Positions 1 through 6,602 of a DNA stretch of 64,000 nt are shown here, piece by piece. The stretch lies in the NCBI RefSeq assembly GCF_024721115.1, contig NZ_JAMDHK010000014.1, forward strand, positions 1 through 64,000, read 5' to 3'. Position 1 is the first letter of the stretch; each line of letters begins with the position of its first letter. The stretch comes from Salipiger pentaromativorans (GTDB lineage Bacteria > Pseudomonadota > Alphaproteobacteria > Rhodobacterales > Rhodobacteraceae). The notes below the pieces were generated by a model. That model was given only the letters and a program-made list of their open reading frames with translations, did no database searches and had not been told where the DNA came from. Made by a program: the position numbers and the translations under genes.

Positions 1-57
1 GCTGCTTGGGCATGATGGGGCTTCCTTCTTCGTCCCGCAAAGTCTATACCAAACCCC

Positions 58-1548
58 TCAGAGCGCGAGGTTTTTCAGACCTTCCCTAAGAGTGAAGTAA
101 ACATCTCCATCTATTGTTGTTTGCCACATATTGAAGTCGGACCGAGAGGAAACGCCGGCAAACCCACTGAAGTCGATTTTGTCTTCTCCGATCACAAAAT
201 CCTCAATTCTATCCAGTTGGTCGTTTCTCTCGGCGGTTGTCCCCGAGGTGTTGGCCCAATCTATGAGATGGCCAGTGTTGAACTTGAAGATGTCGGCACC
301 GCCTTGACCCCAAACAATGTCCTGTTCTGTGCCGCCAATAATTGTGTCGGTTCCGGATCCAGCGTAAATTGTGTCTTCACCGACATCACCGTATATCTCA
401 TCATCTCCGTTATCACCGTATATCTCATCATCACCATTTCCTCCGCGTAGATAGTCATTTCCCGCGGCCCCGCGTATGAGATCACCTCCATCTTGACCAC
501 GTACGGTGTCATCTCCCGTCCCAGCTCGAAGCGTATCATTCCCGCTCGCCCCTTCGAGGGAGTCTGAGCCTGTTCCGCCAAAAATGGAATCATTTCCATC
601 TTCGCCATAGATCACGTCATCTTCACTGCCGCCATAGAGGGTGTCATTTCCAGTTCCGCCATAGATAAGATCATCGTCGAGACCCCCCGCGATCATATCG
701 TCACCGCTTCCACCGTAGACAGTATCATGACCGCCATTGGCGTCGATAACATCTCCACCACCGTTCCCGTAGATGGTATTCGAGTCTCCTCCTCCATCGT
801 ATATGCGGTCTGCCGAGCTGGAACCGTTCACAGTTCCTGCGCCCACAGAAATGATATTCAAGGAATTCTCGATATCCTCATAGAGATGGTGCTCAACGTA
901 GTTCAGTTGATCAATGTATGCCACTGTGGGAAGAGAGGCGAGGAGCGCGAGCGAAAATTCAACATCACGGAAATGATCTTCTTCAATGTCACCGGTCGTT
1001 TTACGCGCTCCTTCAAGCGCGTATGCTGCTTTATTGTCGATCACCAACCATTGCTGCCCAAGATGTTCGACGACTCTTACCCCGCTTGGTAGGTTTCCCA
1101 AGTCTAGTTGAGTGCCGCCTATCCAGATGCTGTCCCTTGAGTTGTCAAAGTCATCAATTCTCCCAACAAGCATCCCATCGGCGTATGATCGGTTCTCAAA
1201 TACAAACTGGTCGTTCCCTTGGCCTCCAAACACATGATGTCCGTCCCGGCTTGCCCAGGAGACGTCATTCGTCAAGTCCATAGAAATAGTGTCATCCCCG
1301 CTACCTCCATACATGTGCACTTGTGCACCACTGTCTTTCGATGCAAAGAGATAGTCATTTCCATTCATGCCATACAATCCACCTTTGTGTCCGTCATGGT
1401 AGATATGATCATGACCATTGCCGCCGTAAAGCAAATCGGCGCCACCGTTGCCTCGGATAGTATCATTTCCTCCCAGACCATTGATGGTGTCGTTTGCGGC
1501 ATCCCCAGCCAAGTTGTCCGCGTTGCTCGTTCCATTGATAACAGCCAT
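58..1548 (-). CDS. RTX-type calcium-binding repeat protein
   Basis: 496 residues with many glycine/aspartate nonapeptides of the GGxGxDxUx kind. One block lies at about residues 24-60 (GGNDTIRGNGGADLLYGGNG), an isolated repeat near 105-115, and a long block at about 240-425. Family knowledge: such repeats bind calcium and fold as a beta roll after type I secretion. The C-terminal 40 residues (DFVIGEDKIDFSGF and onward) resemble the serralysin-type C-terminal region that carries the secretion signal. There is no N-terminal signal peptide, as expected for type I export. No catalytic domain is recognisable between the blocks, so it may be a structural or adhesive surface protein. No type I exporter genes are in the window. 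The gene is AT-richer than the chromosome to the right. Confidence 0.9.
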   Translation of the reverse strand: MAVINGTSNADNLAGDAANDTINGLGGNDTIRGNGGADLLYGGNGHDHIYHDGHKGGLYGMNGNDYLFASKDSGAQVHMYGGSGDDTISMDLTNDVSWASRDGHHVFGGQGNDQFVFENRSYADGMLVGRIDDFDNSRDSIWIGGTQLDLGNLPSGVRVVEHLGQQWLVIDNKAAYALEGARKTTGDIEEDHFRDVEFSLALLASLPTVAYIDQLNYVEHHLYEDIENSLNIISVGAGTVNGSSSADRIYDGGGDSNTIYGNGGGDVIDANGGHDTVYGGSGDDMIAGGLDDDLIYGGTGNDTLYGGSEDDVIYGEDGNDSIFGGTGSDSLEGASGNDTLRAGTGDDTVRGQDGGDLIRGAAGNDYLRGGNGDDEIYGDNGDDEIYGDVGEDTIYAGSGTDTIIGGTEQDIVWGQGGADIFKFNTGHLIDWANTSGTTAERNDQLDRIEDFVIGEDKIDFSGFAGVSSRSDFNMWQTTIDGDVYFTLREGLKNLAL

Positions 1549-2001
1549 TTTCCACTCTACTCCATGATTGTTCCGGGAAGAGCAATCTCACGCTCCACCT
1601 AGGGTAGCTTATGCGATTGACGTATACCCTAAAAGTGGTATTTCAAAAAACTTGGTTGAGAAAACTAATACAAGAAGGCGCCGCCTGCCGCCTTGGCTAA
1701 CTCAAACAAGGTACAGGCGTTCGGGTTCGCATTGCTATGCAAAGGTGCTAGAAGGCCAAGCCCCAACGGTTCTACCGGCTGTGTTGGTGGGATGCGAAGA
1801 CATTTGTGTCGAGCTCAGATCGACAGCGGAATGTTCCCACGCACACCTGTAGGACGCGCGAGCGCTATCTGCGGTTCGCCGTCGAAGATGCGTGTGAGTT
1901 GAAGGCCTGATGAATCGTGTCGAGGATAACCTTCCTGCACCGTGACGTTTACGATCTGTTAATATAGTTGCTTTAATTAGGGGGATGAAAGGATATCTGT
2001 A
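1549..2001. other. Intergenic region with an inverted repeat upstream of the RTX gene
   Basis: 453 bases with no convincing gene. It holds the divergent upstream regions of the RTX gene and the small ORF at 2002. An inverted repeat TAGGGTA (1600-1606) / TACCCTA (1625-1631) with an 18-base spacer sits 52-83 bases upstream of the RTX start and could be a regulator site. No regulator gene is adjacent. The segment is AT-rich. Confidence 0.4.
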
Positions 2002-2238
2002 ATGGCCCGAGATGTAACAAATTTGGAAGAACGGATCGTCCAGCTTGAGATCGCGCTATCTGAGTACGTCATGATGTATGGCTTCACAGTTGCAGCTCGA
2101 ATCTGCATGGTTGGACCACAGTCCAAGGGCAAGAACATAGCATGTTCGCTTGTTCGCCCCTATCAAGCGCATGATATTGGATCAGCGGTGCCTGCAAACC
2201 AGAATCGCTTAGAGTTCAGCCCAATGCCTCCCAGCTGA
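2002..2238 (+). CDS. Small hypothetical protein, possibly a truncated gene
   Basis: 78 residues, not recognised. The first 35 residues (LEERIVQLEIALSEYVM) look like a genuine amphipathic helix with heptad spacing. The remainder is irregular, ends in a proline-rich tail and reads like out-of-frame sequence, so this may be the start of a longer gene broken by a frameshift. The start is supported by AAAGGA eight bases before the ATG. It lies in the AT-rich accessory segment between the RTX gene and a convergent two-gene unit. 2239-2376 downstream holds nothing recognisable. Confidence 0.35.
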   Translation: MARDVTNLEERIVQLEIALSEYVMMYGFTVAARICMVGPQSKGKNIACSLVRPYQAHDIGSAVPANQNRLEFSPMPPS

Positions 2239-2376
2239 AGTCATTCTGGGCATTCGATCAACGGTCAGCTTCCGATAGCGGGCTGTAGTATGGTTGTACT
2301 CTAAGAAATTGATCAGTTCTTTTTCAGACGTGGTGATGACACTGGCTGCGCGTCACCGCTATTTCGTTAGCCCCCC

Positions 2377-2952
2377 TCAAGGCTTCAAGGTGGAGGCAAA
2401 AGATCCTACATACCCCGGGCTTTTAATTATATTTGACAGGATATTCGAAAACTCAGAAACCCTGAGCCGCTTTATATTTCCGTTATGCGAGGCGATTTCC
2501 TGAACAATTCCTTCCGAAAATGCGTCGTTGCGCTCATGTATCACCTTGATGCCCCGAACGTTTTGCAGGTCAGGAAATGTTTTCTGGCTCACTGCATTGA
2601 AACCCAGATCTTGCTCACAGGGTTCCGGGTTCGCCAAGACGATCTTCGCAGGAAAGAGCTCAGCCGCAAAAGCGAGGCTGGGCACAACGGCACCGTTGCA
2701 GGCAATGAGGCCGAACTCGTCTGAAACGAACGTTCGAACCATCTCCAGCGCTGCTACGAGTTCCGACACGTTATACGGCTTACTTTCATCAATATAGAGA
2801 TCGATGCAGTTCGCATCTCGGCACTCGATGATACGCTTACGTGCGCGCCAGGCTTTTCTCGTGTCAGCAAAGAGAACGGTTGGACCCCTTCGGGTTCGTT
2901 CAGTCCACGCAAGTTTAATTGCATCTCCAAACTTTAGAACGCTACTCGTCAT
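2377..2952 (-). CDS. Hypothetical protein paired with the glycosyltransferase
   Basis: 191 residues of unknown function. It begins 7 bases after the stop of the glycosyltransferase-sulfotransferase gene, with GGAGGTGA as ribosome site, so the two are surely one transcript. The pattern beta-strand, turn and helix around residues 75-110 (GLIACNGAVVPSLAFAAE, then KIVLANPEP) recalls the nucleophile elbow of an alpha/beta hydrolase, but the GxSxG serine is absent. It may be a degenerate hydrolase fold or a substrate-recognition protein for surface glycan work. No signal peptide or membrane segment is seen. Confidence 0.65.
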   Translation of the reverse strand: MTSSVLKFGDAIKLAWTERTRRGPTVLFADTRKAWRARKRIIECRDANCIDLYIDESKPYNVSELVAALEMVRTFVSDEFGLIACNGAVVPSLAFAAELFPAKIVLANPEPCEQDLGFNAVSQKTFPDLQNVRGIKVIHERNDAFSEGIVQEIASHNGNIKRLRVSEFSNILSNIIKSPGYVGSFASTLKP

Positions 2953-2959
2953 TTTCTCG

Positions 2960-4516
2960 TCACCTCCGAAGATCTTGTTTCAGCATGTCCTCAAGTCGGG
3001 CGAAGAAGCGGGAGGGCTTTTCAGTGTTGAGCGAATATTCTAATAGACGAATTCTTCCGTCCTCAGCCATTTCTCGAACTCTCTTCTCATGAGAGGTCCA
3101 GTCGCTACGCCACTTTTCCAAAACCTCAGCCTCATTGGCCAGACCATGTGCCATCATGTGCTCGGAAATATATTTACCACCCCGAAATCGCTTCCTGCTG
3201 CGTAGCCATTGCTCAACTGGGCGGTAATTAAGGATAAATATTGATGAAGGGAAGTGGCGTAGAATGTACTCAAAATCATAGAAGCCATCATAGATATTTT
3301 CGCCTTTGCTACCGAATGAAATATCGCTGAGCAATTGGTATTGTTCATACCCAATGAACGGTTTTGCATTTCTCTCGATAGCGTCTTTCAAATTCTTCGC
3401 CAATCGACCATGATCCCAGTGGGCGTATGTCATTCCGCGGCGCCCAAACATTGCGCAAATTTCTTTTGTGCCACCCCGATTCATGCCAATCTGAAATATC
3501 TTCTGGTCCTCAGGAATAGCTTCATCGGAAGGGGCAGACATATGCTGGAATTCTTTGCCGCTAGTGACGTACGGGCTCACGAGATTCTCCACGTTCGTCT
3601 TGAAGTCCAGATGTGGTTTAAAAAACTGATCTGGATTTTTCCGGACTACCTGTGAATCTTCTGAAAGAACATTCAATGTCTCAAAGAGCTCACGCACGGC
3701 TACTGACCCGCCTTCCTCGCGTGCCAAGCCATACAGTGAATATCGGCGCTTCGCTTGTTCTGGCATTGTCTCAAAATATGCTTTATCATCAATTCTTCGC
3801 TCGTACTTGTCTCGCCAGTCTTCGATGGAACTTGGAAAAAAGTGCAGCAGAACCGCTTCATTTTGACTTATCGTTACCTCAGGAATATTCTCTCCATCTT
3901 TGCGGACAAAATGAATATTAAATCGCGCCGTTCGGTTTTTGCACCGTTTGAAGCTCTTTCCAACCTCATGTCCCTGAAAGCCATTCCGGAAGAATATTCC
4001 CAGCTCCCCATAAAGTTCCTCACCCCAGCCGCTACTCCACTCGGGCTTGAGCTTGAAGATGCCGTCAAACGATAGCTGACCGGGGGTGGGACATTCTAAG
4101 AACATGCGCTCGGCTGGCAATACGCGCACCGCATCAATTTCCGACGGTACCGCTTTCAGCATATTCGAAATGCTGCCAGCCGCTCTCGGAAGCAAGAATT
4201 CGTCAACGTCAATATGTGCAATCCAGTCGCTCTTACAGAGCTTTCTAGCGGCAAGTTCTGCGTTGTGGGTCTGACGTTGCCGATGTCCGCTCGGGCGGCC
4301 CTTTTTGGGGCGGCTCAAGTTCCAGAAACTCTCATCGCATTCGATGCACACAACCCTTGGGACGCCGGAGAACACCTTAGCCAACCCATCAGAAGGGTCA
4401 TCGAAGAACAAAAATATCTCTTCGGCACCTTGGGCTAGATGGTGCGCGACGAAGGCTTCCACGAGCTTCTTTGGCTCCGCGCATGTCGAGACTACAGACC
4501 AACCTGAATCACTCAT
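2960..4516 (-). CDS. Glycosyltransferase fused to sulfotransferase-like domain
   Basis: 518 residues. The N-terminal half resembles the glycosyltransferase-2/DUF23-like group: VVSTCAEPKKLVEAFVAHH at the start and the metal/nucleotide-sugar motif HIDVDEFLLP at 101-110. After about residue 340 a second domain begins with FQIGMNRGGTK (341-351), which matches the PAPS 5'-phosphosulfate loop of sulfotransferases. FILNYRPVEQWLRSR (427-441) matches the 3'-phosphate-binding strand and helix. I infer an enzyme that adds a sugar and a sulfate to an extracellular glycan. An upstream in-frame start exists at 4582, but the ATG at 4516 follows AGAGGTAGC and the glycosyltransferase fold begins there. It is translationally close to the hypothetical gene that follows. 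Base composition is AT-rich, suggesting transfer. Confidence 0.8.
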   Translation of the reverse strand: MSDSGWSVVSTCAEPKKLVEAFVAHHLAQGAEEIFLFFDDPSDGLAKVFSGVPRVVCIECDESFWNLSRPKKGRPSGHRQRQTHNAELAARKLCKSDWIAHIDVDEFLLPRAAGSISNMLKAVPSEIDAVRVLPAERMFLECPTPGQLSFDGIFKLKPEWSSGWGEELYGELGIFFRNGFQGHEVGKSFKRCKNRTARFNIHFVRKDGENIPEVTISQNEAVLLHFFPSSIEDWRDKYERRIDDKAYFETMPEQAKRRYSLYGLAREEGGSVAVRELFETLNVLSEDSQVVRKNPDQFFKPHLDFKTNVENLVSPYVTSGKEFQHMSAPSDEAIPEDQKIFQIGMNRGGTKEICAMFGRRGMTYAHWDHGRLAKNLKDAIERNAKPFIGYEQYQLLSDISFGSKGENIYDGFYDFEYILRHFPSSIFILNYRPVEQWLRSRKRFRGGKYISEHMMAHGLANEAEVLEKWRSDWTSHEKRVREMAEDGRIRLLEYSLNTEKPSRFFARLEDMLKQDLRR

Positions 4517-4860
4517 TGCTACCTCTGCCACGGTCGGCTGATGACCTTGCTTGATACTTGTCCAGTGAGCCCATCGGGGCACCGACTGAATCTCTGCTAC
4601 CTACTAAGACAGCTCAGATAAGGCACAAAAAGGGCAAAAATAGGGAGTCCCTCGAAGTGTACCGGAAGGCTCGTCGCAAAGACAGCGTAACGTGCTGGCG
4701 ATTTGCCCCCCCCACGGGGCGCGCTGCTCATCAACCATCCCGCGAGTGTACTGTTTTGACAAGGCTGCGGGGGCTCAACGGTACATGCGCTCGATCAGGG
4801 CCGAGCGCGCTTCATCCAGGTTTTTTGTCAAGGGTACCCAAACAGGAGAGAGATGAAAGT
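4517..4860. other. Non-coding stretch between glycosyltransferase and alpA
   Basis: No supported gene. It probably carries the promoter of the glycosyltransferase transcript at its left. Toward the right it grades into a higher-GC sequence that looks like worn phage-derived DNA (see the rejected short frame at 4775-4879). Confidence 0.35.
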
Positions 4861-4891
4861 GGGTGATCGGGCTGTGCACACCCGATCACCC
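4861..4891 (-). terminator. Perfect 11-bp hairpin downstream of alpA
   Basis: GGGTGATCGGG (4861-4871), a nine-base loop, then CCCGATCACCC (4881-4891). It lies just beyond the alpA stop on the minus strand. A smaller inverted repeat CTCCTG/CAGGAG (4894-4908) overlaps the stop itself. There is no good T-run, so it may halt transcription weakly or protect the 3' end. Confidence 0.45.
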
Positions 4892-4901
4892 GGCTCCTGT
4901 A

Positions 4902-5099
4902 TCAGGAGTGTCGGTCAGGCATTTCTCGGCGCGCAAGCCGGTCTTCCAGCCAGTCCAGGACTTCGGCCTCCACCCAGCCCACGCGGTTGACGCCCAGCCG
5001 GACCCGTTGCGGGAATTGGCCGGCTTTCTCCAAGCGAGCAATGTGTTGCGGCGAGTACAGGACCAGCTCCTTGACCTGGCGTTTTGAAAGTATCCTCAT
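4902..5099 (-). CDS. AlpA-family phage-type DNA-binding regulator
   Basis: 65 residues beginning MRILSKRQVKELVLYSPQHI. A single winged helix-turn-helix of the AlpA/MerR-like type fills the protein: K-x-V-x-x-L-V-x-Y-S-x-x-H-I-x-R-L, then FPxRVRLGVNRVGW, the usual AlpA signature, and VLDWLEDRLARR. Family members regulate excision or integrase genes of prophages and integrative islands. The ATG at 5099 is preferred over the upstream methionine at 5126 because the domain starts here. It lies 220 bases from the 3' end of tRNA-Phe, the classic attachment position, but no integrase is present in the window. Confidence 0.85.
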   Translation of the reverse strand: MRILSKRQVKELVLYSPQHIARLEKAGQFPQRVRLGVNRVGWVEAEVLDWLEDRLARREMPDRHS

Positions 5100-5319
5100 C
5101 ACGATGTCTCCATGAGTGAAGAGCATCGCGATGCTCGGGTTTCGACAAGTTTCCCGAGAGGCTTCAAGGCTAGGACAAACGAGCTGCTTACCTCAACGAT
5201 TCGGTGAAATAGGGCACATTTCGACACATAGCTTCGCGCCAAAAAGGGTGGACTAAACGGGGGGCTGAAAAATAAACCAGACGATTTTTTATTTAAAATC
5301 ACAGGGTTGGTGAATATTG

Positions 5320-5394
5320 TGGTGCCCGGGGGCGGAATCGAACCACCGACACGAGGATTTTCAATCCACTGCTCTACCCCTGAGCTACCCGGGC
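5320..5394 (-). tRNA. tRNA-Phe (GAA)
   Basis: A complete 75-base cloverleaf can be drawn: acceptor GCCCGGG/CCCGGGC, D-arm GCTC/GAGC, anticodon loop TTGAAAA with anticodon GAA, T-arm GGTGG/CCGCC with TTCGATT loop, and encoded CCA. The anticodon stem GTGGA/TCCTC has one T-T mismatch at 28-42. Its 3' end points toward the accessory segment, so it is the probable integration site of that segment. Confidence 0.95.
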
Positions 5395-5543
5395 ACCGGA
5401 GAAGGGCGCCGCCCTTCGGGTGCAGGGGGGATAGCCGAGCCATAAGGCGGTGTCCAGAGGGTTTTCACCGAAAAAAACACATGCCCCCGCAGCAGATGCA
5501 ATCCGGCTTCCCTCCGCCCGGCGCGCGCGCTACATCTGCGGGC

Positions 5544-6602
5544 ATGGCGCGCAGCTTTCCGTCCCTCTCCGATTTCCTCAGCCACGGCTTCGATACGGTC
5601 ATCGACGTGCGCAGCCCCGCCGAGTTTGCCGAAGATCACGTGCCCGGCGCCATCAACCTTCCCGTGCTCGACAACGAGGAACGCGCGCGCGTCGGCACCA
5701 TCTACAAGCAGCAAAGCCCCTTTCTCGCGCGCAAGCTCGGCGCCGCGCTGGTGTTCCGCAACGCCGCCGCCCATATCGAGGGGCCGCTGGCACATCACGA
5801 GGGCGGCTGGCGGCCGCTGGTCTATTGCTGGCGCGGCGGGCAGCGCTCGGGCTCTTTCGCCTGGATGCTGCAACAGATCGGCTGGCGCGCCGAGGCGGTC
5901 GAGGGCGGCTATCGCAGCTACCGGAGGCTGGTCACCGGGGCGCTTTACGAGATGCCGCTGCCGCACCGGCTGATTCAGCTCGGCGGCTATACCGGCACCG
6001 CCAAGACCGCGCTGCTGCCGCGGCTCGCGGCGCGCGGGGTGCAGATGGTCGATCTGGAAGGGCTGGCGCGGCACCGCGGATCCTTGCTGGGGGATATGCC
6101 GGGCGGGCAGCCCAGCCAGAAAGCCTTTGAGACCGGGCTCGCGCAGGCGCTGAGCCGACTCGATCCGGCGCGGCCGGTGCTGGTGGAGGCGGAAAGCAGC
6201 AAGATCGGCCAGATCCTGCTGCCGCCATCGCTGTGGGAGGCGATGAAACAGGCGCCCTGGATCGAGGTCTCGGCGCCGCTGGCGGCGCGCGCGGCCTATC
6301 TCGATGCGGCCTATGACGACATTCTGTCCGATGGCGAGCGGCTTCGGGACATGCTCTCGCCGCTGCGCTATCATCGCGGTCATGCGCTGGTGGATCGCTG
6401 GGAAGAGCTGATTGCGTCGGGCGCGCGTCTGGAGCTGTGCCGGTCGCTGGCGGCCGATCACTACGATCCGGCCTATGAGAAATCCATGGCGGCGATGACG
6501 CCGGATGTGCTGCGGCGCTTCGAGACGCCGACGCTGGACGATAGCGGCCTCGACCGGCTGGCGGACCGTATCGCCGAGGCGCTTCAGACGATCGAGATCT
6601 GA
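5544..6602 (+). CDS. mnmH: tRNA 2-selenouridine synthase
   Basis: 352 residues. MnmH (SelU/YbbB) converts 2-thiouridine at the wobble position of Lys, Glu and Gln tRNAs to 2-selenouridine by way of a geranylated intermediate, using selenophosphate. The N-terminal rhodanese domain (1-125) includes FDTVIDVRSPAEFAEDHVPG and the catalytic Cys95 in VYCWRGGQRSG. The C-terminal P-loop domain has GGYTGTAKT (147-155), the variant loop typical of this family. The start is placed at 5544 because family alignment begins MARSFPSLSDFLSHGFD; upstream frame runs through the tRNA. It converges with selD, which makes the selenophosphate, and the two 3' ends overlap by 19 bases. Confidence 0.95.
   Translation: MARSFPSLSDFLSHGFDTVIDVRSPAEFAEDHVPGAINLPVLDNEERARVGTIYKQQSPFLARKLGAALVFRNAAAHIEGPLAHHEGGWRPLVYCWRGGQRSGSFAWMLQQIGWRAEAVEGGYRSYRRLVTGALYEMPLPHRLIQLGGYTGTAKTALLPRLAARGVQMVDLEGLARHRGSLLGDMPGGQPSQKAFETGLAQALSRLDPARPVLVEAESSKIGQILLPPSLWEAMKQAPWIEVSAPLAARAAYLDAAYDDILSDGERLRDMLSPLRYHRGHALVDRWEELIASGARLELCRSLAADHYDPAYEKSMAAMTPDVLRRFETPTLDDSGLDRLADRIAEALQTIEI

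Noticed and set aside
4775-4879. Short minus-strand frame after alpA encoding a 34-residue peptide ending in LDEARSALIERMYR
   Set aside because: The peptide looks somewhat protein-like and could be the remnant of a phage gene, but it has only a GTG start inside a hairpin and no ribosome site.
5099-5443. A 114-codon minus-strand frame covering tRNA-Phe
   Set aside because: It contains the well-known false peptide produced by translating a tRNA gene (VEQWIENPRVGGSIPPPG).
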